Assembly: GCA_033439795.1 (NCBI GenBank) | Contig: JAUTDP010000006.1 | Span: 2,232,001 to 2,296,000, forward strand | Source of the DNA: Sordaria brevicollis | Taxonomy: Eukaryota; Ascomycota; Sordariomycetes; Sordariales; Sordariaceae | Direction: 5' to 3' | Length of the DNA stretch: 64,000 bases | Shown here: piece after piece, positions 22,601 to 32,841 of the stretch | Position numbering within the stretch: the stretch's first letter is position 1 | Layout: each line of letters opens with the position of its first letter | The notes under the pieces: model-generated | What the model was told of the DNA's origin: nothing | The model's input: only the letters and a program-made list of their open reading frames with translations | The model's database searches: none | Made by a program: the position numbers and the translations under genes

Positions 22601-23950
22601 ATGGAATTCGTCACCGCCCTCCGCGGCACCTTCGACGACGGCAAACCCTCCCTCTTCGAACTCTTATCCGAGCAACAACTCGCCTCCCTCCTCCCTCCCA
22701 CCCTGCGCTACCTCCTCACAGTCCTCACGCACCGCTACCCCCGCCACCTGCTCCGAATCCTCAACTCCTTCGACGAGCTCTATGCCCTCGCCGGCCTCTT
22801 AGTTGAGCGCCATTACCTCAAAACCCGCGGCGGCTCATTTACCGAGCATTTCTACGGTCTCAAGCGCGAAAAGGCTCTCGCGGCCGAGATCCCCCGCGCC
22901 TCGGCCTCGGCCCCAAACGTCGTGCGCGACGCTTTGAAACTCTCCGATGCCGACATCTGGAAGAACCTCGCCGTCATGGTCGGCATCCCTTACCTCAAGC
23001 GCAAACTGGATGAGGCGTACGAAGTCGACGCCCCCCGCGCGATGCTGGGTGGTGCGTACACGCGTCCTCCGGCAAAGGGGGCCAAGTTGAAGGAGAGGTT
23101 TATTTACTACTATCGTTGGTTTTTGCGGAACGTGTACCCGAGTTTGAATGCGGCGTATTATTTTGCCATGCTGGCGTTTAATCTGGGGTATCTGTTTGAT
23201 AATACCAAGTACCACAACCCGTTTTTGTGGCTGATCGGGACGAGGATCAGGAGGATGAATGGGGCGGATTATCAGGCTATTGATGCTCTGGAAAAAGCGG
23301 CCGCTAAGGGCGGGGCGCCGAGGTCTGGGTCTATGCTAAGCCCGCGGAATATGGGTAGGAGGTTGATGGGTGGCCTGAGCTTGGTGCTTCCCACAAGTAT
23401 CTTCGCGCTCAAGTTCCTCGAGTGGTGGTACGCTTCGGATTTCGCGAAGCAGCTGAGTCGGAAGGCGGCCGAGAGTCTGGATTTGCCGCCGCCGACGGTG
23501 ACGGGACTGGTGGAAGCGAAGGAGAGGAATAACAAGGCGAAGGTCAAGACGCCCAAGATCACGAGGACGTCGGAGGATGGCGTGGAGGAGAAGGCGGATG
23601 ATGAGGCGGAGGAAGGTGATGGTGCGGAGAATGATAGCAAGGACCCGACGCCCGAGACCGCGCCCATAGCGGCTTCGACGCTCCTGCCGATCTTCACGGT
23701 ACCGCCGCCTAAGAGCTCCGACCTGTGCCCGATTTGCGAGGATGAGATTCAGACGCCGGCCGCGTGCCAGACGGGTGTGGTCTACTGCTTTTCGTGCATA
23801 CACAAGTGGATGAGCGGGACGCATGCCAGGCAGGAGAGGTTTATGACGAAAGAGCGGGAGGGCAAGTGGGAGAGCGGCGAGGGGAGATGCGCGGTTACGG
23901 GAAGGAAAGTGCTGGGAGGTACTGAGGGTCTCAGGCGGATCATGGTCTAG
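22601..23950 (+). CDS. pex12: Peroxin-12, RING subunit of the peroxisomal ubiquitin ligase
   Basis: Integral peroxisomal membrane protein which, with Pex2 and Pex10, ubiquitinates the import receptor Pex5 for recycling. Single exon, 449 aa; the ATG at 22601 has good context (CAAAATGG). The N-terminal Pex2/Pex12 domain is evident ([21 protein letters not shown], then [20 protein letters not shown]) with hydrophobic segments around residues 180-210 and 260-280. A charged spacer (about 310-360) leads to the RING-like domain ([20 protein letters not shown] then CFSCIHKWM), which, as usual for Pex12, lacks a full set of zinc ligands. Its divergent neighbour encodes an SKL-ended enzyme. Confidence 0.95.
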   Translation: MEFVTALRGTFDDGKPSLFELLSEQQLASLLPPTLRYLLTVLTHRYPRHLLRILNSFDELYALAGLLVERHYLKTRGGSFTEHFYGLKREKALAAEIPRASASAPNVVRDALKLSDADIWKNLAVMVGIPYLKRKLDEAYEVDAPRAMLGGAYTRPPAKGAKLKERFIYYYRWFLRNVYPSLNAAYYFAMLAFNLGYLFDNTKYHNPFLWLIGTRIRRMNGADYQAIDALEKAAAKGGAPRSGSMLSPRNMGRRLMGGLSLVLPTSIFALKFLEWWYASDFAKQLSRKAAESLDLPPPTVTGLVEAKERNNKAKVKTPKITRTSEDGVEEKADDEAEEGDGAENDSKDPTPETAPIAASTLLPIFTVPPPKSSDLCPICEDEIQTPAACQTGVVYCFSCIHKWMSGTHARQERFMTKEREGKWESGEGRCAVTGRKVLGGTEGLRRIMV

Positions 23951-24440
23951 TTGGCTGATCGCCGGCCGGCTCTGGAGAAAGAGGAAGATGATGATGGTAA
24001 TAACTGGATAGCGGCATCGGATTGGCATGATTTGTTAAAAGCGAACGTTAGAACATTTTAATGACATCTGTATAGAGTCTTACCAAGTTTGATAAGGAAC
24101 CAGCGACAGCATGAGTTAGATAGACCACATGAGCATGACACTTTGTCTGCTTGAGGAATCAACAGACATCACGGTATAGGTCATGTGGGGTTTTCAGACA
24201 ATGAGAAGCCGTGTGTACTACTACATACAACAAACAGTCTTTTAAGAACGCTTATATGGGAGCGAAGCAGCGAACCAGGTTTCGTGTATAAGACCGATTG
24301 ATACTCGATAATCAATGCAGAGAGAGATAGAGCATCAGGACATAGAAAAAACAAAAAGAAAAATCACAATGCCTCGCTCGACGCGACATAACAAACAACA
24401 TGGATAAATAATAACATGGTCGAATCGACCATTCGAGATG
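23951..24440. other. pex12 3' flank
   Basis: About 490 bp between the pex12 stop and the tRNA terminator, with A/T-rich stretches suited to a 3' UTR. No gene is seen. Confidence 0.5.
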
Positions 24441-24443
24441 CGC

Positions 24444-24455
24444 AAAAAGCAAAAG
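24444..24455 (-). terminator. RNA polymerase III terminator of the tRNA-Phe gene
   Basis: On the minus strand the tRNA 3' end (24461) is followed within 20 nt by TTTT (24455-24452) and then TTTTT (24448-24444), the standard pol III stop signal. Confidence 0.8.
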
Positions 24456-24460
24456 AAGAT

Positions 24461-24548
24461 GCGGTTTGTGTGGATCGAACACACGACCTTCAGATTTATG
24501 AGTGAAGTGGACTTCAGTCTGACGCTCTCCCAACTGAGCTAAACCCGC
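24461..24548 (-). tRNA. tRNA-Phe(GAA) with a 16-nt intron
   Basis: 88-nt gene; 72 nt after intron removal (CCA not encoded). It begins GCGGGTTTAGCTC and carries box A (TAGCTCAGTTGG) and box B (GTTCGATCC). The anticodon stem TCAGA/TCTGA encloses the loop CTGAAG-A with anticodon GAA. A 16-nt intron (TCCACTTCACTCATAA) sits one base 3' of the anticodon, the canonical eukaryotic position; Neurospora tRNA-Phe genes are known to carry a short intron here. The T stem GTGTG/CACAC is perfect. In the acceptor stem, position 5 (G) faces position 68 (A), the only mismatch seen; the other six pairs are Watson-Crick. Confidence 0.97.
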
Positions 24549-25424
24549 TTCTTGTTGAATACGTAGTGGGGTTGTTGAGCTTATGAGCTTACAAACAGCC
24601 AGCCCGCTTCTTCCTGCATTTGTAAATGACTATCTGCTGCTGCCTATGTATTCTCTCTACCTGTCTGTCTCATTCACTGAAGAGGATCTGAGATATTTAA
24701 ATTCATTTGAGTTAGGCTTATGAAATCTTTATTCTGGGTGTATGTTGGTGATTTCTAAATCTCTTGCTAAATGTCGATGGCGTCAGATATCTCACTGTGA
24801 CCGTTCATGTCTAGCAAGGTGAACCACGGACGGCGGACGACTAGCAAGCGTACATTCCTTCTGCCGCCATAAACTTCCACGTTCACCGATGCGCATAAAG
24901 TAAGGAAGACTTGCAACCTCTTTGAAGGGGTCTACCAATATCGATAATGCGGCATAGTACATCTACTATACCGAATGGGTAGAGTGGAGAGAAAAAATAT
25001 AACGAGTTAGCACACCATGTAAAGGCCCGAAAGTAGTACCAGTTCCGCCCCGCATGCTTTTCCTTCCCATGTCTAGATAAGATCATTGCAAAACCACCAT
25101 GATGATCATCGTCTTACGTCGGGGGAGGAAGATGTGAAATACCAGTTAAACGCAAAGCAGAGTAGAGAAGTCGACGTTCCATAACCCGTCTAAATGTGGT
25201 AAATCTAGCCGAGCCTTGTAATATGTTCCTAACGCCATGCCATAGCACTTGCCCAGATCCAGACGCAGAACTCCTCTTGGAAATGATCCGTCCGTCTATC
25301 CCGTCTTGGAGGTTGAAAGAGATAATAACAAAGCTACCACCCATATGATGAAGAGATCATCCATAAAATGACGCTACCATCCATGCATCCTACCATAGTT
25401 CGCCTCCAAGACAAGCCGCCTAGA
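24549..25424. other. Intergenic region between tRNA-Phe and the helicase 3' end
   Basis: 876 bp, partly AT-rich (24,650-24,780). It should include the tRNA 5' flank and the helicase 3' UTR. No convincing ORF; several 60-76-codon frames look random. Confidence 0.5.
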
Positions 25425-28400
25425 TCATTTGAAGAGACTCCTCAAATCCATCAACCTCTGCTTCGCGGCATCCGTACGATCCATAACTTGTCCCTTATCC
25501 CTACCATCCATACTCAAGCTCGCCAGCTTCTTTTTCTTTTCCTGGAGCTTAAGCATCTTCTCCTCAAAGCTGTTGGCCATGATATACCTGACTGTGCGAA
25601 CGGGACGCTTCTGACCGAGACGGTGCACACGATCAACAGCCTGTGCCTCCGCGGCCGGGTTGAACTGGGGTTCCATCACGTACACGCTGCTGGCAGTCGT
25701 CAAGTTCAAGCCAAGACCACCGGCCATGATACTGACCAGAATGACCTGCACTGAGGGATCCTCGCGGAACTTGTCCATGGCGGCGGTACGAGCTGTACGC
25801 GTCATCTTGCCGTCGAGCCGGGTAAAGGTGATGCCGGCGTCGTTAAGAGCGAGCTCGATGAGGTCGAGATGCGAAGTCCAGCCGGAAAAGACAACAGATT
25901 TGTACGGAGCCTCATGGGGCGCCGCTTCGCTCTTCTGCTTGTCCGCCAATAGCTCGGCAACAAGTGCACGAGTCTTGGTGTGAGGCCCTGAGTAGGCTGT
26001 CAGGTCCTTGTTGACGTCTCCGTTCTCGAGCTTAGCGGTTCTCGATTCGTGTTCGGCCATAGCACGGGCGCGGTGGAGTTCTATGCAACCGGGCCTGGTA
26101 ACTCCTGAACACGTAGAGCACGCCTCATTGTGGATGTGATCAACGCATTTGTCGCAGTAAACGTGGTAACAATTCGCCTTGACCATATATCCGATCACAT
26201 CCTCCTGGCGCTCAGACTCGAGGTCAACAACCTCGCCGGAACCCAGCTTACTGTTGCACCTAGCACAATTATCGCTGTTTCCTTCCTGCATCAGGTAAAG
26301 CATCTCGTAGGCCTTGCTCTCGGACAGCACAGGCTGGCCTTGCTCATCGTCACTATCGAGATCAATGGCCGTATCTGCCGTCATTCCCTGGAGCTCCTTA
26401 AGATCATCCTCGTTGAGAAGGTCCTTGCCGTGAGCGCAAATCAGGCGAAGTTGCAGGATGGAACGCAAGATATGAATCATTGTCTTGCCTCCAATGATGC
26501 GTTCCTGACCGATGGCTTGACCGGTCAAAACCGACACTCGCTCCTTTGCGGTCTGAGCAAACCAGTCATAAACCCGCTTCTCCTCCGGGGTGAAGTCAAG
26601 CTTGATGATCTCGTCGTGTCGTGGCGGAAGGTTGATCTTGTCCTTCAAACGACGCAGCGTTATCGTGTCGATGAGGACGCGAAGCTTCGGCACGATTTCG
26701 GGGTCGGCATTCTTGAAAGGGCCAATGATATACTGCAGGAACTTGATCTTCTCGTCGAAGGGCTTCACGCGCAGGAATGCTAGAAGCGAAGCAAGATCCT
26801 CCAGCTTGTTCTGGATCGGCGTACCAGTGACAGCCCAGCGGCGGCTCGCCTGGAGACGGCAGATGGACTTGAACGCCAACGTGTTCTGCTCGCGGATCAT
26901 ATGTGCCTCATCGAGCACGATTCGAAACCAAGCTATCTCTTCCAAGGGGTAGACACCCGTCTTATTCTTGGCGCGCGCGTTGAGTTCGCTCGAGATCGAT
27001 CCGTAAGTGGTGATGACAAGGTCGTATTGAGCCAGTTTCTCCACGTCCTTCACGCGGTTAGGACCGTGGTAGATGTGGTACGTCAAAGTATTGGGTTTGA
27101 TATGCTGCTTGATTTGCTCCTCCCAATTTGTAACCGTGCTAAGTGGGCAGACCAAGAGTGTTGCCTTTCCATTCAACTTCACTGGTGTCAGACCCATGGC
27201 TTGAGGCTTGGGAACCTCAAAGTGCCTGGCTGCATTAGGTTGTTTCTTCTCAACCGGCTTCAGAGGTTGAACAGGAGCCTCCAGGCTCCAAGATGCAGCC
27301 TGATCCATGGTCTTTGTAATGAGCGACAAGATACTCAACGTCTTTCCGAGACCTGTTTGACAAAGTCAGTAAGAACACTTGAACATAGATCTGCTCTCCT
27401 CGAACTTACCCATCATATCCGCCAAAATACCTCCCAAGGCTGGGGGCGGGCGCTCTCTCTGTTGTTGCATCGTGACGACGTTGTAGTAGTACTCGTGCCC
27501 GCGAGGGTCTCTTCGGCGCTGCCAAGTGGATCGTGTAAGTTTGTCGCCATAATCCTGAATCAGGTCTTTCTCGCGTTCAGTCATGAAGTAAAGCGCTTGC
27601 TTTTGGTGCTTAAGAAGCTCGGTAGTGATACGCGGATCGGGCTCCATCTGCTCCAAACTCTCGGATTTCGGGAGAGAGTCGAAGACACTCATGACTTCGC
27701 TGCGAATCTCCTCAGCCGAGCGAACGGTTGCTGTATGATGCAAAGAATAGGTGTTTGTTCCACCCAAGCTGTTAGCTCGGACCGGAGGGGGCGGCCTATT
27801 CTCTTTCGCATGAGGGTTGAAGACCTTGATGCCAGGCTCAACGCGTGCCGGGCTGAGAAGGGCGAGATGATGTCTAGCCAAGTGGTTTCCGATTTGGATC
27901 GCAAGCTTGCGAGGGCCGTAGAGCATGAGCTCAAAAGGGATCGCCGCCGAGATCGCATCGCCGACTTTCTCGTTGGGGTTGCTCTTACGTCTCGCCGGAA
28001 TCCTACTATCAGTACGTATTCCTAAAGCGGATATCAGGAGGTTTCCCAAACAGTACGACGTCTTGGCGTCAAGAAACCCAAAGGTAGTGCGCTTGCAGTC
28101 GTAGGCAGGAATTCTATTCGAGTCGGTGTCGTCCACGCGCTTCCTGAGTATGACCTTGATTTGCGGCCAGTAACTGTCCCCCATAACCGACACCATACCA
28201 TCCTTCGGAGCAGGGACCCGGTGGCAGTTGATAGTAGTTCCCTCGATCATACCGTAGCAAACTTCTTCATCTTTCGTCAGGTCAAGCTGCTGCCGAGGCT
28301 GAGCAGTTTCTGAGTCGCCCTCCGTCAAGTCGACCGTCTCAGTCTGCCTCGTCATCATCGCCACAGGCGTTGAAGACCCCGAAGAGGCATTCTGCCTGAG

Positions 28401-28814
28401 TCCTTCCGCAAGGAGCCCAGTGTTGATTCCTCCCAACGTGCCCGTACGCAAGTGGTCGTTCTCGTTGTACGTCTTTCGGCGCTTTGGCTGGGGTACAGAG
28501 ATGCGATCTTGGACATTGTGGAGACGTTCGACCTGAGAACCGAAGCCGTTTTGGAAAATGGGAAAGGTTGGCGCATTTCGCACATGACCGAGCATGGTGG
28601 CGCCATAAGGCAGGCCGGAGAAGTCGATGTTCAGTGGCTGGTCATTAGGGCTAGTGAACTGAAACGTCGGACTTGAGGGCACACTCTGAATTTGGTGTGC
28701 GAATGTTGGTTGCTGGAATGAAGGGGATGCCGCAGACTGCGAGGTCAAGTCTGAGGTTGAGGAAGCAGCAGAAGAAGCTGTAGGGTTCAGGAGCGATTCC
28801 GGGTTCCACGACAT
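25425..28814 (-). CDS. SNF2-family ATPase/helicase with RING finger (Rad5/Rad16/HLTF type)
   Basis: DNA-dependent translocase, probably nuclear, of the branch that combines a split SNF2 motor with an inserted RING E3 domain in DNA repair or remodelling. Exons 28814-27410 and 27352-25425 encode 1110 aa; the 57-nt intron falls within the Walker A codon block. The ATG at 28814 (MSWNPE) is the first in frame. Residues 1-250 are Ser/Gln/Pro-rich with a KRRKTYNE basic patch. Motor motifs: GILADMMGLGKTLS (I), LLVCPLSTVTNWEEQIK (Ia), RIVLDEAHMIRE (II, DEAH), WAVTGTPIQNKLEDL (III), then the RING (CARCNSKLGSG, YHVYCDKCVDH, CSTCSG), and YKSVVFSGWTSHLDLIE (IV), VILVSIMAGGLGLNLT (V), QAVDRVHRLGQKRPV (VI). 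No HIRAN motif was recognised, so it need not be the Rad5 orthologue. Confidence 0.93.
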
Positions 28815-31800
28815 ACTGGCAAGTTGCCGCGATACTGTAGCGAGCGATACGTATTTTGCCTGGAGCTTGTTGTCAGCACCGGGTAATGGTGAGAGTCGCT
28901 TGAGGGAGCGTATGATGCAAGTCCAGTAGAAAAGGAAAAGAGTGAGGCAGTAAACGCAAACGAAATCTGGGTTGCAAAAGGTGTGAAGGGGAGCCTGATT
29001 TGTGAGATGAAAAGTGAAGGGTTGGAAAAATAAAGAGGCGGGGAGAAAGAGAAGTGAATCAACAGGCCGGCGGTTATCAAAGTATCCGCACCGCACCGCA
29101 CCGCAGGTAGCGCAATCCGGCCTTGACTCCGTGGATCAAGATAGTGTGAATGGGCCAAACTCACTGGCGATTTATAATATGGAAGTGCTTCACCGTCGGT
29201 TCAGTCCAAGTGTTCGAGCAGAGTTGGACCGTCGTTGGAGTAATCGTTTCCAAATGCCAAGACCGGAACGTCTATCTGAAAGTGGAATTGGGATATTGCG
29301 TTTGAGTTGTTCATGTAAGTTGAGGTGTTGTCCACCTAGTTGATGTCCACTATCCGGAGTTCAGGGTCCAGTGATAATCCACTGAACGGGGCGAAAAGAT
29401 GGCCGGCGACGTGCAGCCTGTGGTTAACCGTTCCCGCTGAGAGATGATGCAACGGAATCCGTCATCACAAGCACAAGAAGATTCTTATCGTTGCGGCGTA
29501 CCTCCAGCGGCGGCGGGAGGCTGAGGGACGATCCGGAATGTTGTGGTTGTCTGAAGGGTGGTGGTGGTTGGTAGTGGTTGGTAGCAGTGGGGCTTGGGGG
29601 AGGATGCACAACAGGCGGATGAAGTTAACCTGAGGTTGCCCGTGCTGTAGTACCCGGTACCTCTATCTCTGCACCTCCTTTGCGGCTGCCGCGCATGTAG
29701 AGGTATCCAACCGGGCGACGTTGTGCAAACGCAAGTAGTTCCTGCCTGTGGCTTTTTTTTTTGGCGGATCAAAGCAAGGCAGGAGTGGCAGGTTGAATCC
29801 GTTCTGTGGGGGAATAAAGCAAGCGCAAAGTGAAGCCTTGTGCGTTTTGAATGCACCACAACTTGTATGAGTGAGGTATCGTCAACCGTCCGCGCGCAGT
29901 GTGTATCTGGGTCGTATTGATATAGCGATCGGATGCGAGATGCAGACAGGGTCCTTCGTGAAGTCGGGTCTGTGGGTTGCCAGTGGTCCAGGTCCAGTCA
30001 AGGTCCAGGCTTGTTATTTTGAGTGGTTGGAAGTGGAGGGCGGGTTCGTCTGCCGTCCGGATGTATGGAGGGATGGATGGATGGAGGGGCAAGTTCACCG
30101 CGCTTGTTGAATCTTGACCAAAAGGTTTGGTAAGAGTGGAAGGAAGGAAACGAGAGGAGGCTTGGAAAAATGAGAAGGCAGGTGTGAGTCGAAAGGCGAG
30201 AAATGAGATAACCTTGCCACTCGCAAATATGAGCAAAAACCGTTCAAAACCAAAAGGCCGGGGGGTATCTTATGCTATCAGCAGTCTTGTCTCCTAAAAA
30301 AAACTTTGCAAAGAAGGCAAACGGAAAATCAACAGATGAACACATTCGGTCAAAGTATTGAAGCTGTATCTGACGGAAGCTTCCTTTATTCTGGACTCTT
30401 ATCGCGGCCCCCCGTTGGATGCGATAGGCGCGTGACCCTCACAGACTGGAGCAGATACGGCAGCACGTGCCACTAGACACTTTGTGCCCTGTAAGAACCG
30501 TATGCACTGCAAGTCACGGGGCGTTTTAGCGCGACCTGTTCCTGGAGGTGGGCAACTCGTGGGGAGCAACCTTTACCGGTATCTTACACCTTTCTCATCT
30601 CATCTCAAAAAAGAGTGGTGCGTTCACCGGCTAGAGTCTTCAAGGCAGATGACTTTCATCCGTACTTTTAGCTCCATGACGAAGTCCAGACGGGGAACAC
30701 AGTGGGGGCGCTTCCAGTCAGAAGAGAAGAAGATGTTAGTGACCTTATGTAATTTTTCTCTGAATGAGGGCGGCGAACATCAACTTGAAAGAGTTCACAT
30801 GCCCAGAATTCAAGCGCAGACCGGCGTAGCTGGATAATTGAATCTTTCAATACCGTATATCACTTACACAACCCCTCGCTGAACTCAGCTCCAAAGAAAG
30901 ACTTCCCCAACCCCACCACCCATGAGATAAACCGGATAGCATCATCAACTTAACTCCGATCCAAGACAAACATCGATGCCTTACTTGCAAGAAAGCTTCA
31001 GACGAACACTGTTTGGTTTCTCGCTTGACGCGGGTATTTACGGAGACCATTGCCCACAGTCGTTTGCGATGTCTTCGCGATCCCATCTCAGTCGAGGGTT
31101 GATGTGTCTTTCTGAAACAGGCAGATCAAGTGCTACCCCAACATCGGACGTTAAACTCGCACCGACACTCCTGAATCTGGACAAGAGGTTCTTTTTCTTT
31201 GGTTTTCTGAGATGAACCAGCGGTGCCACACAATAAAGCCGCTCATTATTTCCGCTTGCCTTGTGTTTCCCCAAACCTGCAAAAGATGATATTCGGCAAT
31301 CTCACCCGAGAGGTAACATTGCGCGATTGGGTTCTTTTGCTTCTGTAGAAAAGATGAAATATTCCAGGCCTCACCGCATTTTGAGGTGTTGACCCCGTTT
31401 GATTATTTAATTATCAGCCAAGGCAAAAGTTCTTTGGGTGTTTACGTTATGGAATGCCGAGTCAATGATTATCTTGGCATTTATTGTCCCTGACTTTGTT
31501 TGGTGACAGATTGAATAAGATGGAAAAGTGGTGAGCAATAACCCTCACCGACTTAGCCCATTGGGATGACAGGGTCTTGTGCAACTCAACATGGCATAAG
31601 GGGTCGAGACGATATAGGGGATCATCAATGATCACTCGAGGATCCAGTTTATGAGGCATACTTACGACCTGAAGGGAAGAGCCGGCAGAGCCAGTTAGAC
31701 CGGAAGCAGTTGGATAGGTCGAGATACCCTCTGGACAAGATGCAAGTTGTGGCATCGACCTTGGTTGGTGGCGTGCCGGTGTTCGTTTCAAGTGCAAATG

Positions 31801-32217
31801 TTCCATTCTAAAGCCATCTCCGGGGACATTGCCTTCTTCCATAACCTCTAAATGGACAAGAGCAACTCTGTATAAGTGCGCCTTTTTTTTCCGCTTAACG
31901 TGCCAAGAGTGTGAGGCGTCTCCCTTGGGGCTCTGGTATCCGCCATTGCCCGTGGGTGTTGCTTTTCTCCTACAATATAATCGTGATATCATCCCTCATG
32001 CCTCCGGTTGCATGTTCATTCGCTCTATTTCTTGCCATATGCGGTTCGTTTTGTTGGTGGTTGTACAGAGTTGTAATATTAATACAGCGAATCGAATCGG
32101 GATCGGAAGTTGTTTACTAGTTAAACAGTTGATTTGGGAATCGTCGAGCCGAGACGGGTTTGCGTAAAGCCGCATCGAGCCGGAAGTTGTTTTCCAGTAC
32201 TATCCACCGCAGTCCGT
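28815..32217. other. 3.4-kb interval between helicase and Aim41
   Basis: Helicase promoter and Aim41 3' flank. No confident gene. The longest ATG-or-near frames (29,485-30,236 and 31,462-31,992, minus strand) show no domain or splice logic. It contains small tandem repeats: four CCGCA units at 29,086-29,105 and TGGA units near 30,070-30,086. Confidence 0.45.
29086..29105. repeat. CCGCA tandem repeat (4 units)
   Basis: Four perfect 5-bp units in the upstream region of the SNF2/RING helicase gene, about 270 bp from its ATG. Confidence 0.8.
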
Positions 32218-32841
32218 TTAAGCCTTGGAGCCCATAACCTCCTTGACGATCTTGGCGACAGTGGTCTTCTCAACATCCTTGCCATCGAGACGTCCGCCAG
32301 GACCAAGAAGCTTCTTCATAACCTCGCCCATCTTGGCATCGACGCCCTCGGCCGCCAGCTCCGACTGAACCGCAAGGACCATATCCCTGAGCTCCGCCTC
32401 GTCGACGGACTGGACACCGCTCTCAGCAACGTATTCCTCGAGGATACGGATCTGGGACTCCTCCTTCTCAACAAGGTCGCCGCGGCCGGCGGCACGGAAC
32501 TGGTCGGCAGCCTCCTGGGCGGTGCGGGCGGTCTTGCGGAGGAGGGCAACGAGCTGAGCGTCGGTCTCGATCGGCTGCGAGGTCTTGCTGGCGTTGAGGA
32601 CGGCGGCGAGAACGGCACGCAGAACGGCAAGACGAGGAGCATCCTTGGCGCGCATGGCGGTCTTGAGGTCACCCTTCAGCCTAGCATAGAGGGGAGCGGA
32701 AGCCGGGGCATCGGAAGAGTAAGCCCTGACGAACTTGCTGGGGACCTGCTGAGACCATTGCGTGGTGGTAACGGCGCTGCGGGGAGCAGTAGAGCGAGCG
32801 AGGAAGCTTCCGATGAAGCGGGCGGGAAGACGGGCGGCCAT
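32218..32841 (-). CDS. aim41: Aim41, mitochondrial YqeY/GatB-domain protein
   Basis: Single exon, 207 aa. The frame is open farther upstream, but the only ATG is at 32841 (MAARLPARFIGSFLARS). The first 45 residues are Arg/Ser/Ala-rich with no acids and end RAYSS, a typical matrix presequence cleavage context. The rest is a YqeY-like helical domain: LYARLKGDLKTAMRAKDAPR, LAVLRAVLAAVLNASK, EKEESQIRILEEYV and the C-terminal GEVMKKLLGPGGRLDGKDV, characteristic of the GatB/YqeY tail. YqeY relatives resemble tRNA amidotransferase accessory domains; the yeast gene is named for altered inheritance of mitochondria and its exact role is not established. Confidence 0.93.
   Translation of the reverse strand: MAARLPARFIGSFLARSTAPRSAVTTTQWSQQVPSKFVRAYSSDAPASAPLYARLKGDLKTAMRAKDAPRLAVLRAVLAAVLNASKTSQPIETDAQLVALLRKTARTAQEAADQFRAAGRGDLVEKEESQIRILEEYVAESGVQSVDEAELRDMVLAVQSELAAEGVDAKMGEVMKKLLGPGGRLDGKDVEKTTVAKIVKEVMGSKA

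Noticed and set aside
26901..28025. 374-codon plus-strand ORF opposite the helicase gene (and 26130-26783 likewise)
   Set aside because: Antisense shadow of the strongly coding SNF2/RING gene; the translated product has no domain and the minus strand carries all conserved motifs.
28815..29096. Upstream extension of the helicase frame
   Set aside because: It starts at GTG and has no ATG before 28814; it looks like translated leader.
31462..31992. 176-codon minus-strand ORF before Aim41
   Set aside because: No recognisable motif or splice pattern; treated as chance.
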